From positions 1,550,001 to 1,614,000 of the forward strand of contig WAID01000002.1 in assembly GCA_016584495.1 (NCBI GenBank): DNA of 64,000 nt, read 5' to 3'. Position 1 is the first letter of the stretch; every line of letters begins with the position of its first letter. The DNA comes from Celoporthe dispersa (Eukaryota > Ascomycota > Sordariomycetes > Diaporthales > Cryphonectriaceae). This document shows positions 10,445 through 21,992 of the stretch, piece by piece. Under the pieces are notes generated by a model. That model was not told the DNA's origin, did no database searches, and saw only the letters and a list, made by a program, of their open reading frames with translations. The translations under genes and the position numbers were made by a program.

Positions 10445-13400
10445 TCACTGCAGGGCGTCCACCCCAGCCTCGACCCCCTCCACCCAAGCTCGCACCGCCT
10501 CCCGCAGGACGCTCTCCTTCTCTCTTCCCCGCCGGCCAGCTATACCACCGCCACTACCACCGCCGCCGCCGCCGCGGGCCCGCTCGTCCTCCTCGTCTCG
10601 GTGTTGCGCCACATCCTTGGCGATGTGCTCTAGCGCAGACAGCACGACGGCCTTACACTCGCCTCGCGGCACTTCCTGGTGCTGAAGGGATCCGCGGGGC
10701 TGCTGTGCCTCTGTCGCCCTCGTGTCCTCCAGGCTGGCTGCAGCAGCAGCAGCAGCAGCAGTCACCGCGGCGAGGGTGTCGCCGGCGCTCTCGCGACGCT
10801 TGCTCGGCGACCGCGACGAGGACTGCGAGCTCTCCTTGCTCACGTCACCACTGCCGCTGCTACCGCCGCCGCCGCCAGCACCCCCCGGCGCGGTGACCCT
10901 CTCCACAGCCTCGATGAGCGTGTCGTCAAGCGCCACGATAGGGTCCTCGATAAACTCGTCCTGCATGTGCTGCTCGTACGGCGACACCATGGGCGTCAGC
11001 ACGGCAGAGCTCGTCGTGTTGACGGACGACGACAGGAGCGGTGTGGTCTTGTCGCCGCCAGGAGGCACCGCCGCCGTCTTGAGCCTGACCAGGCGCCGGT
11101 AGCGGATGCGCCGGATGGTGAAAGTCGTGCTGTCGGCGATGAGGGCGGAGCTGACGTCGACCCAGCGCTCCCCCTTGTGTGTCTGAGGAAGGGGTCGCGC
11201 CTGTCATCCCTGCTGCTGCTGCTGCTGTTGCTGCTGTCGTCGTCGTCGTCGTCGTCCATGGCATCGCCATCAGGGGTGTGGGCTCTGCCCTGAGGGATGC
11301 CTTCACCTGCTCGACGAGGTCGGCCTGTGGCGGGATGGCCTGGAGGATAAAGTCGGGGTGGTACCGCTGCAGCCAGCCGGCAACATTCTGCGGCACGTCG
11401 CCGTCGATGGTGACCCGGCAGGCCTGCTCAAACAGCTCCAGGCCGCTGAGCCCGGGCGTGGACAGGTAGCCGCTGCTGGACGGCGAGCTCACGGCCGTCT
11501 CGAAGGACGCGATGAAGTCGGGGAACGGCACGTCGACGTCGATCACCCCATCCTCCTCGTTGATCGTCGTCTTGACGGGCGAGTCGAAGGCGCTGTTCGG
11601 GTCCACCTTTCTCTCCACGGGGATGGGCGGCACCCTGGACGGCTCAGGGTTGTCTGCTTGTTGTTGCTGTTGCTGCTGCCGCCCCTGCCCTGCGTCCTGA
11701 CTCCCTCGCGGTGTCTCGGGCAGGTGATCTTGTCTCCTGGGCCCATCTGCCTTGCGGGTCTGGGCCCTGTTGGTGTTGGTGGTGGTGGTGGTGATGCTGC
11801 TGCTGCTGCTGATGCCACCTCCTTGAGACTGCTTTTGCTGCTGCTGCTGCTGCGCCTCTTCCAGCATCTTACCGAGCGAGCCCCTTCGCGCTGCAGCAGA
11901 TGATCTCCTGGGCGACAGCGAGGACGTAGCAGCGGCCGGCTGCTCACGGCCGGGCGTGGGCGGCGTGGTCGTCGTGCTCGAGTCCCGCCGCCTCGCCGTG
12001 CCGCCCCAGAGGCCGCTGATGACGCTGCCCCAGCGCGAGCTCGGCTGCGTGTCCGAGCTGCCCATGCTGTCCCCCCGCTGCAGCGACCGCTTCAGGTCGT
12101 CGGCCGCGCCGGTGCTGCCGCTGCCGCCCGCACCTCCGGGCCGGCCAGACAACAGCTGCGGGTCCGTCATCTTCTGGACGGCAAAGTGCGGGACGCTGGT
12201 CTCCGGGACGATGGTGGCGGCGCTGACCTTCCTGGTGTCCAGGTCGGCAGCCAGCATGGGGAGGTTGGCCGTCCTGATCGACACGGCGTCCGACGGCCTC
12301 CGGTCGCGGGGGCCCTCCATGCTCAGGTGGGCCAGCTGCGCCGGCACCGAGCTCTTGCTGTTGCTGGAGGCCGTGGTGTATATGCCCGACGCGTTGCGCG
12401 AGTGTGAGTTGTGCCTGGACGTGCCGGCCCCCCACCTCCTCCTCCCCTGCGGTTGATCTTGCGCCGCAGCGACTCCTCCTTGGTGAGGGGCACGATGAAC
12501 GACGGTGGTGACTGGGAGAAGGTGCCCCACGAGGCCGACGTGCTGGGCCTCTGCTGCTGGGCCCTGCTGCTGCCGGCGGTGGCGGCGACGGCGGAGGTCG
12601 GGAGCTGCAGGCTGGCGGGGAGGAAGGCGGAGAGCAGGAAGATCAGCCTCCTGGCCGCGACCCTGTCCTGGCCCACGATGATGGTGCGTGCCGGCAGCGA
12701 CAGGTCGTCGTCCCCACCGCGCATCTTCTGCAGCATCGAGAACTGCCTCCGGTACCTGGGCGGGCTCAGGGCCTGCAGCCAGTCGGTGTGGACCGAGAGG
12801 AAGCCCGTGAGCAGGTTGAAGAAGAAGAAGCCCTGGTCGCGCCCGCCGGCCCACCTCTCGACCCAGCGGGCCTCCTCCCGCCAGATCCCCCAGCGGTTCT
12901 GGCCCGTGACGACCCTGGTGGCCCGCAGGCCCGACACGATGCGGGCCCTGGCGCTGTCGACCTCGGCCCTGACCTGGGCATCCTCGGCCAGGCAGCTGGG
13001 GAGGAGGGACACGAACTTGGTGTTGGTCTTGGGGGCTTCTGTGCCGCGCTCGACGAGGCCCGCGACGCGCGCACGGCTGCTTGGTTGTTGCTGTTGTTGT
13101 TACTCGTAGTGGTAGTAGCAGGAGTAGTAGTAGTGGTAGTGGTAGTAGCAGGACGGGGGTCCGGCGAGGACATGTCGGCCTGCCTGAGCAGCGAGAAGAT
13201 CTGCGTGGTGGCCACAGACTGCAGCGACGTGAGCGTGCGCATGATGACGTCCCAGTGCCGCGTGATGGCGTCGATGCGCTCCTCGGCGTCCGTGTTGAAG
13301 CCAGGGTCGAAGGCGTCGAACCCGCCGAACAACCTCCTCGCCGAGCTGTACGAGGACGGGAACGAGTCCTGCTGCTGCTCGCTGTAGGAGCTCGAGCCCC

Positions 13401-14657
13401 GGAACGTCGACCTCGAGGCGCTCGCGGGCACCGTCGCGCTGGGCGGCGGGCCCTGGGGGAGGGTGACGATGAGGGCCACCGCGTACATGGGCGTCCTCTT
13501 CTGCTTGAGCTGGGGCTTCTTGGCCTTGCCCCTGCCGTCGTCGCCGCCGCCGTGGGTGGGGAAGGGAAACTCGGAGCTGTCCTCGCTAAAGTGTCCCCGC
13601 GGCGGGCTCATGGGGTTGTCGTCTGTGGGGAGGTTGACGGGGAAGAGCCTCGTGATGAGGACCCTCTTCCGGTCCGAGGGGCGTGGGTGCGCATGAGGAG
13701 ACGAGACGGCCTGGTCAAACGAGGGCGTCATGGTCTCGGAGGAGAAGGACTGCGACAGCTTGCTCGCCCTCGCTGCCGACCTGCCTATCGACCCCCTCCC
13801 TCCGTCCACAGCAGCCGCAGCAGCAACAGCCGCAGCAAAACCAGATCCTCCTCCTCCTCCGCCGCCGCTATCGCCCGTGCGTAGGTCCGAGGGGACGACG
13901 TGGACCTTCGTGGAGGTGCCCTTGTAGGCGAGGAACTCGTTGTTCCCAAAGATGCAGCCTGAGAGGGTGTCGATCTCCTGCTTATACTCCCTGGCGGCCC
14001 TCTGCGACTCGGTCTCGGGCCTGCTCTGCGTCCTGCCGTGGATCGAGGCCCGCCTGTCAAAGGCGCTGTGCCGCTGCTGGGGGCTCCCGGGAGGTTGTAT
14101 GATGGACAGGGGGCGAGAAGAGGATGAGGAGGGGGCTGCCCTCCCGCGCTGGTCCTGCGCTGCGGCTGCTGCTGCTGCTGTCGTCGAGGTTGATGGTGGT
14201 GGTGGTCCTGCTGGGCGCCGCTGCCGCCCACCTGAGACAGCCCAGCCACGGTCGCGGGACGCTCGCCGGCGGCCGTGGTGGGCGACCATGTCTGAGACAC
14301 GGGCAGGGGCTGGCTGTCGTAGAGCAGCGACGCCGGCGACGAGCTGGAAGTGTCCTGCATGATGACCACGCGCACGTCGCGCCCGTCCAGCTCGATGTCC
14401 CCGCCGAGGTCGAACGGGTTGGTGGCAGATGTGGACAGGGCCAAGGCGCTCGACATGGGGAACACCTGGTCGTTCCCATGCTGCTGGTAGAGGGCCTGCG
14501 CGTCCGGGAAGAGGAGGTAGCGCGTGTGGATGTCCTCCTGCACCGACTCGAGGGAGGACACCTGCCTCCCAGAGTACGGGGCGGAGGACGACGGTGAGCT
14601 CTGAGTCTGGGCCGAGGTGCCGCCGGTGGCGCTCAGGTTGAAGAGCTTCCCCAGCAT
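10445..14657 (-). CDS. Folliculin-interacting protein / Lst4-type protein (frame broken in assembly)
   Basis: Fungal FNIP proteins pair with folliculin (Lst7) and act on Rag/Gtr GTPases at the vacuole to control TORC1. The N-terminus (LESVQEDIHTRYLLFPD, then DGRDVRVVIMQD) and the block DTLSGCIFGNNEFLAYKG followed by TKVHVV match the FNIP N-terminal domain; KRTPMYAVALIVTLP fits the middle domain; and DEFIEDPIVALDDTLIEAVERV with the end REAVRAWVEGVE fits the C-terminal domain. Long Gln, Ser, Gly and Ala runs lie between. The coding frame changes four times: at 14131-14135, 13031-13035 and about 12428-12433 (one base missing each) and at 11170-11174 (one base extra). All are in runs of G or C. 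Corrected length is 1404 aa with one exon. The orthology call rests on remembered family motifs. Confidence 0.72.
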
Positions 14658-14865
14658 TCTTCTCCCGGTGCGGTGGTGAAGAGGGGGAGAGACGGAGGGG
14701 GGTGGAGAGAGAGAGGAGGCGAAGAAGGAGAAGATGAAGAAGAAGAAGAGGGCGGAGAAGAGGAAGAAGGCGGCTCTATCGCGCGGTACAGCACGGCGGG
14801 ACCATATTCCCGGCGGCTGGGGCGAGGCTGACAGAAGGAGAAGCTGTTGAGATGGGGGCGAGAGT

Positions 14866-14995
14866 GAGGTCGAGGTCGAGGGTGAGAATGTCTGTACAGA
14901 GCCATGGACCCGAGCCCCAGGGTCAAGGTCAGATCCGATCGGCGCAGGTCGAGGTCAAGGTCAGGTCCAGGTCCAGGTCCAGAAGGTCGACGTCG
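14866..14995. repeat. Degenerate GGTC(C/A/G)A hexamer minisatellite
   Basis: Clusters of AGGTCG, AGGTCA and AGGTCC hexamers (for example GGTCCAGGTCCAGGTCC near 14965) lie 210-340 bp upstream of the FNIP start codon, in its likely leader. Confidence 0.75.
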
Positions 14996-15441
14996 ATCTC
15001 ATGTGGACGGGGCGGACACGGACAGACCTGAGCCGACGCGAGACGCCCACTTGCTGCTGCTGCTCTTCCTCCGTGCCTTGACCAGCATGCGCCACATCCG
15101 AACCCAGTTCTCTCGCCTCCACGTTGGCCGCAGATCAACGGAGATCCGGAACAAACAGACCGCACTATGTATGTGATCTGGGGCGAGTCCTTCCTTTGTC
15201 TTTTTCTCTCCTTTCGCTTGAGGTTATTTTATCGTCGAGAGGGTCCTGGGTTCCTCTATGTAGGGCGGGCCAAGAAAAAGGAGGAGAAGAAAAGGAAGGA
15301 GGAGGAGGAGGGGCAGGTGGAGGAGGGGATGAATATATGGAGAGATGTATGTATGATGATGTACATGTATGGGTAGATAGATGGTCTCTGCGTATGAGCG
15401 CGCGGCAGTAGTAATCGTAGCAGTAGTAGTAGTATCTCTCG

Positions 15442-15464
15442 CTCTCTCTCTCTCTCTCTCTCTC
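15442..15464. repeat. (CT)n microsatellite
   Basis: Perfect CT tract next to imperfect (TAG)n at about 15419-15434. Confidence 0.9.
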
Positions 15465-16563
15465 CCTCTGAATTGGATCTCGGTGATCCCACCAAGAGAA
15501 GAAAAAAGAAGAGAAAGAAAGAAAAAGAAAAAAAAGAAAACCCAAGGGCTTGCAAATTGCCTTGACCAGAGAGGACGAAAGGGTAGGGGAGGGGAGACAG
15601 CCAGACGGGGCTGTGGATCGATTCTTTTTCCCCAGGAAGGGATGGGATTGGGATTTCCCCTCTCGAGGAGACAGAGCAGGTGATGTTTCGACCACGTAAC
15701 AAGGTGTTGTTGTACCCGCAGCGGCAGCGCGAGCGGCGGAGGAGGTGGGCGGCGCTAATCGGGGCCAAAAATGGAGCCAGGACACCTCACGATGCCTGCG
15801 CGAAGCTTGCCAGCAAACGAAGGAGGGGTCCAGACGCCTGTGAGGAGGGGGACGGTGGTGTGTTGTTTATTTTTTGGTCTGTGTGTAAGATGTTTTTTTT
15901 TTTTTTTGGGAGGTGCAGGTGAGGTGGAGGTGAGGAGAGGAGATGAGGATAATGACTGGGGGATGATGATCTCTGTGTGTTGTGTGTTGTGTTGATCTCC
16001 TTTCTCTCCTCTTGGTCTTGTTCTCTTCCTTCTCTTTTTCTTCTTTATTAATTCTTCTTCTTCTTCTCCCTTTCAATTCCTTGTTACGTTTAGAGGAGGT
16101 AGAGAGAGTGTGTGTATGGTGTGTATGGTGGTGTGGGGGGGGGGGGAGGGCGCGAGGGACAACGTGAAAACCCAATGGAGATGAGTTGTTGCGTGTGTTT
16201 TTATTTAGTCCGTCCGGCAAGTCGAGCCCTTCCTGTTCTTGCTCAGTGTTTGTAGTCGCCGTGGGCCGTGGCCGGAACCGGCATGGCTGGGCGAGTAATT
16301 AAAGTGGGATTTCTGGGGACGCTGGACGCTGGATGCTGGACGCTTTCGTCCACCTGACCCGGCGCTACGGGGAATTTCTGTAACGATTTTGTTGCTGGTA
16401 GGACCTTGGGGGAGTTTTATTATTATTATTATCATTTATCATGATGTGTTCTGTGTTTTTTTCTTTCTTTCCCCCTCCTCCTCCTTTTCTTCTTCATCCC
16501 AGGAAGCAGCGGTTGGGGCGGAGAGGGAGGCGGAGAAATCATTAGAGGGTATGACGATGAAGC

Positions 16564-16629
16564 GTGTGTGTGTGTGTGTGTGTGTGTGTCAGATGAAGAC
16601 AGAGAGAGAAAGAGAGAGAGAGAGAGAGA
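16564..16629. repeat. (GT)n followed by (GA)n
   Basis: GT tract at 16564-16589 and near-perfect GA tract at 16601-16629. Confidence 0.92.
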
Positions 16630-18146
16630 ATGAGAGATCAAAAAGAGCAAGACAAGAGGAGAGAAGGGTTCGTCATAGGCGACAAGGTCCAAAGGAGCTG
16701 TGTGACTGTTCTTTCCCACCTTGTGCAGCATGTGCGGTGTATAACCTTCGTTCCTTCCTCTACCCTATGCCTTCCTACATTGTACTACATGGTACGTACC
16801 TGTCGGTAGTACTGCACTACTTTGTACCATCCTCTGGGTTCGAAGAGTGCATGCCAGTGTGGTGTGTACGAGATAACATGTACTTGCAGCCGGCGGGAAT
16901 GAAGAAGAAAAAAACCAAAAACCCAAAAACAACCAAAAAGAAAACCACCACCACCACCTCAAGTTGCGGTGTGTTGTTGTTGGTGTTGTAACTCTGGGTT
17001 GGAGGGTTGGAAAACGTGGGACAGCAAGGCTATCCCGGCTGTGGTGGTTATTCGCGCATGGCGGCCAAGCTACCCTTTTTTTTCTTTTTTCTTTTTTTTT
17101 TTTTTTTAATCCGCGAACCCCCCCTCTTTGCCTGACTACTAACCTTACAGAGTACCAATTCGTAGTACGTACAATCACTCCTTCTATTAGTCCTCTATTA
17201 GTAAAAGAGGAACCTACTAAGGAAAAAAGAGATAGCCCTGTTCACTACGGGTCATTACGACGACGAGAGAAGACAGCGATTCCCTTTCCTGTCCAGGCCT
17301 GCCTCCTCTCGCCCGTTTGACCTTGTGTCGTTCGAAAGAGGAAAAAAAAAGGAAAGGAAAAAATAAAAATAAAAAAATTGTCAACTATCACTTTGCATCA
17401 CTTCTTCAGCGGAGAAAGCTTTGATGCCAACCTGAGAGCCATCGACGATACCTTAGTCGCTGGCTACATCCAGCCGAAGGACCAAACGGGATCTATTTAT
17501 GATAATCCGATCTTGTTCCCGTGTGTGTCAAAATACGAGCAGCCACAGATGCGGAGACGGAGGACTACTGCAGGTGCACGTTACTGGTGCAGAAAAGGGA
17601 AAAAGGAAAAGGAAAAAAAAAAGGAAAAATAACTAGTACTTACATGTCATCCTTGCGTCGCCATTGGGCTGACAGCATGAGCTTGCACCCGCCGGCCAAC
17701 CCATCCCCCCGCGGTCATAATCAACTTTTACCATGGTACTTTTCTCACAGTTTGGGTCGAGACACGGGAGATTCCGTACACTATTACAAGGACAGGGGAT
17801 ACCACCAACCTGAGACCACCCTCGTTCGTCCGCTTGCTGACGTACCGTGGCACGCGTAGTACTGTACTATAGTTGTTATTGACGCCGCCTTGATGCCCAG
17901 GGTAAGAGTAGGAAGAGAGAGAGAGAGAGAGGGAAAAAAAGAGAGGGGTGGAAGGAAAAAAAAGAAGAAGAAAAACAAGCAGACATGAAAGTTCCAGAAA
18001 TAAGCATGTGCATGATGACTGACTGACATGCTCGAGGGGGGGACGGCGGGGAAGGGAGAAAGAGAGCGTGCATACCAGTAGCAGACTCCGTGTTGAGCGT
18101 GTGTGCCAGGTGTTGGCCACGGACGGCCACATGGGGATCTCTTCCT

Positions 18147-18169
18147 CTCTCTCTCTCTCTCTCTCTCCC
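18147..18169. repeat. (CT)n microsatellite
   Basis: Perfect CT tract continuing into a CT-rich stretch to about 18230. Confidence 0.9.
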
Positions 18170-18332
18170 ACACACTCTCTCTCCTCTCCTCTCCTCATTT
18201 CTTCTTTTGTTTCTTCTTCTTCCACCGGTCGCCTCATTCCAGCCTAGTCAACGGTCGATCCCGTAGCACCCCGGGGGGGGGGGTGCCATCCAACCAACTA
18301 ACCAGCCCATCATCATCCTTAGCACCACCTAC

Positions 18333-18356
18333 TTTTTTTTTTTTTTTTTTTTTTTT
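18333..18356. repeat. Poly(T) run of 24
   Basis: Uninterrupted T run. Confidence 0.95.
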
Positions 18357-18905
18357 ACTAATGTACCTACTCTTGGTACTAACATAGTACCTTGCCCTCC
18401 TCCTCTTCTTCCCCCCTTCCACCGGCCGCCCACATCTGTCTTAGGTAGTCCTCTCTACAAGCAAGCTTCCTTTTTTTTTTCTTTTTTTTTTCTTCTTCAC
18501 TCCCTTGTAGTGTCTAGTTGCCTTTGCATGCCACGGGTTTGAATGAAACCATCCTTATGGGAATAAAAAAAAAGGAAAGAAAAAGAAAAAAAAGGACGGG
18601 CGGTGAAGCCCACGAACCAGGCCCTCCCCAGGCACAATAGATAAGAACCAGCACCGATCGCCGTACCCAGCTGCTCAAAACAGGGCTCTTCAGCCGGTTC
18701 GCCCTCACCGAACCCAAAACAAGCGCAACGGACTTACACTCTTCTAGCTTATAGGGCAGCATGACATATATCATCGACCTCACCGACCAAGGTTGCAGGC
18801 ATCGAGAACATACCGAAAGGAGAAAGAAAACAAAAAGAGTCATTATACCCAAACCCCTCCCCCCCGGAAGGTTCCTTATCTCCCAGCCTGTACAGATCCC
18901 TAGGC

Positions 18906-18931
18906 CTGTCCTGTCCTGTCCTGTCCTGTCC
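18906..18931. repeat. (CTGTC)5 pentanucleotide tandem repeat
   Basis: Five perfect CTGTC units in a row. Confidence 0.92.
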
Positions 18932-21065
18932 TTCTAGGCGGTGACAGGAAGCAGGTTTTGGTTTCCGGGACGGGGGTTTCCCATGTTGTTGTTATTCTTC
19001 TTCTTTTCTTCAAGACGAGAAATTGGGAGGGGGGGAGGGGAGGGGTTGCATCATGGCGTACCATCAGCAGCAAGCAGCCATGCACGAGAGAAAAGAATGA
19101 CAGAGATAGACGAAGAAGGAAAAGAGATGCAGTGACACCCTGACATGACCATGACATGACATGAGACGGCAATGGTGGTCGAGTACGGCCAGTCCGCCGA
19201 GCCCTCGTAAGCGAATCTAATGCAATGCAGGCGACGGTCACCTATCACCTCGACGGGAGTGGTTGATTTTTTCCCTTCCCTCTTCTTCTTTGCTCCCTTT
19301 TTGCAAAGAGATGCAGCCATGCGGTCATCCGGGGCTAGTAGGGGGGGGGGGATGTTACACCACCATCTTGTTCTTCTTCCTTCTGTTTGACGGCCGAGAC
19401 CGCTTCTCTCTCTCTCTCTCTTTTTCCTTCTTTTCTTGGTTTTCTTTACCGCCCTGGCGCTAGTATCTTGTGGTGTTGACACCACGACATGACGAACACC
19501 AAATCGTCATCACCACAAGGTGTTTACGACCACCACCCACAACACACCATCTTCTCTCTCCACGCCTAAACCGACCTCCAGCCACCCCTAGGAAAGATCC
19601 CTGGCCTAGACAGCCACACCCACCCCCCCCCTCTCTCTCTATACATAATAATCATTATCATGGTATTTTAGTTAACTTTCGGCGGCCCCGGGGCCACGGA
19701 CCCCCTCCCAAAGCTGGGGAGGACCCGGTATCCGAGGCGCCGAGCATGTCAAGAGATGTCCCCCAACATCCACATTTTTCTAGAAGGCCGGACGGATCAC
19801 CGAGACCGGTGGAATTCCCTCAAGTAGAACCAGATAGACCCTGGACCGAGAGGCTTCGCCGTTACTGCACCAAGCAGCCTCCTCCTCTACACGTGCACCT
19901 CCAGCCAGTATCTTTTTTTTTGGTCTTTTTTCTCTGGCTTTCGCTCTTCTTGCCTTCCTGCTACCTGCTCGGGCGATGGAGGGGCCGCCTTTCACCGTTT
20001 AGATGCATGCGCCACAACCAGGGCCAGGGCCAGGAGCAAGGAAGCAGCTTGGGCGCCGAGAGAAGTTGACATGCATTAGGTCCTAAAATCACCTACCCTG
20101 CATATACTGACCTTAAGAGTACCAGTGCCAGAACGCCGCGGAATTAGCAGGCGCACGCAGGCGCTGCTAGCCGTACACATACATATTACGCACCATTCGT
20201 GCATCACCTTGTACTAATATTGAGCATACAATGTATATTAACTATAGTAGATACGGTTCACGCTACGCAAGAACGGGCGGAAGAAGAGAAAAAGAAAGAT
20301 GGAAAAAGAAACCTTCCAGGACAAGGCTGTGATAACACTGCAGGGGGAGGGCAAAGGAATGATCCGAATGTCGGCCTAAAGATCTCATTGTTGAGAACTC
20401 TAAATTTCCGTGTATTCTTTCTCTCTCTCTCTTCTTTACCTTTTGGCCAAGGGCCTGTGCGGCGGCTTGGAAAGGATATCCGGGGGCCAACACTCTAATA
20501 GCATCTTGACTTTTTTTGTCTTGAAGAGAATAACTCCCTCCTTTGAAAAATAAAAAAATAAAAAAATAAAAAAAAATCCAGGGACAGCCTTGATGATTGA
20601 ACTGCCCAACAACAACCTCGCTCCCACCATGAAAGGGACGATCTTCGGAATCCTCGTGCTGGGTGTCGTCGATCTTGCCGCCTGACCTGCCACGAGGGGC
20701 AACGCGCACATCCCATCAACCCACCCTGTCGAGATCGCCCTGGATGGGATGGACGGGACCAGGACGAGTGGGAGATGAACCCTGGGTGGCTTGCTTGGTT
20801 GTTGCATGGCAGACAGACGGACGGACCAAAAACAGACCCGGCTCCCGGGAGTCGGACCGGGCTACGATTGTAGGCATAGATGAGGCGGGGATCAAGGCAG
20901 GCAAGTGACTAAGTACTTGGATGGCCATGGACAGGGTCGACCGCGTATCTATCTACCGCTTCTGTATCAACATGACCTCACACCGCCCATCCTGGTGTGA
21001 CGGGAGAGAAGGAGGAAAAGGGAACGAACGAGAGCGCGAGGGCGCATGCACACACCTACACACCT

Positions 21066-21085
21066 ACACACACACACACACACAC
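21066..21085. repeat. (CA)n microsatellite
   Basis: Perfect CA tract of about 10 units. Confidence 0.9.
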
Positions 21086-21992
21086 CCTTCTGACGGATTA
21101 TGAGCAGGGTGGGGGGGATGCAAAGCAGCCGTGGTCTGTCTCTTACGGTACTCTCAAGCTTGGCCGCCAGCACACAGGAGGCGAAAACGGCTCGGGCCTG
21201 TCCGTGTTGTTCAAGGTAGTTGAGGAGGTCTCGGGCCCATGTTCGGTCACGTCGTGGCTTTGCGGGCAAGACATGGAGAGAGGTCACATCCTTCCCCATT
21301 CAGGGCATGCATGACGTTCCGAGTGTGAAGAGCAGGCGAGCAGGACCATAGTTTCCTCCTCAACAGGGACCTATAATCTTACGTCATCTCACATTGCTTG
21401 TCGGGTGGGGAGGGGGGGTTGCTTGGTCGGTCACCAGGAGGAGGTGAAGGGAGAGACGGAAGGGGAGCCTCGTCATTCTCATTATTGAGCACACGAGATC
21501 GGGTTAGATGTGTTCCATCGGGACGCGGGCGCGGCTCAAGGGCAAAGGGGCTACGGGACAGACCAATCACCTCCTTCACCCTTGCCAGCACTACACACAC
21601 ACACACAAACTATACGATGATGCCCGTGTAACCACGTCAAGAAGGCGCGGGGCATTGCCTTTCCCGGCTCGTCGCCAACGCCAACAATGTACGACGACGC
21701 CCCATCTCCCTCCCTCCCTTCGTAGCCGAGGACATCCCGCATTCGTCCGCTCGGCTCCTCCCGGCCCAGTGAGAGGGCTTGTTGGTCCTTCTTTGACTCG
21801 CGCGAATTCTGCCCCCTTCCGCCCCCCTCTCTTCTGAGGTCCCATCCCGTGTACGCCATCCTCTAAGCAAGGAGAAGTGCTGCAGTTCGGTGGCACCCGC
21901 GACGGACGGGCCTGTCTCCTTCCGAAGCAGTGAGATGGGGGACGAAATGGAGACGCCCTCCCGGTGGCTCACGCGCCACAGACAAAAAAGCC

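Larger units (their letters stand above)
14658..21992. other. Gene-poor region rich in simple repeats
   Basis: 7.3 kb between the FNIP start and the CDF stop. ORFs here are short, low in complexity and unlike known families. It holds many microsatellites, homopolymer tracts and A/G- or C/T-rich stretches, listed separately. It may include a long FNIP 5' leader, non-coding transcripts or decayed repeats. I found no tRNA or rRNA gene. Confidence 0.55.

Noticed and set aside
16836..16850. GGGTTCGAAG resembling a tRNA T-loop
   Set aside because: No matching acceptor or anticodon stems around it.
19470..20069. 199-codon plus-strand ORF in the gene desert
   Set aside because: Pro/His-rich, low in complexity and without any recognisable domain.
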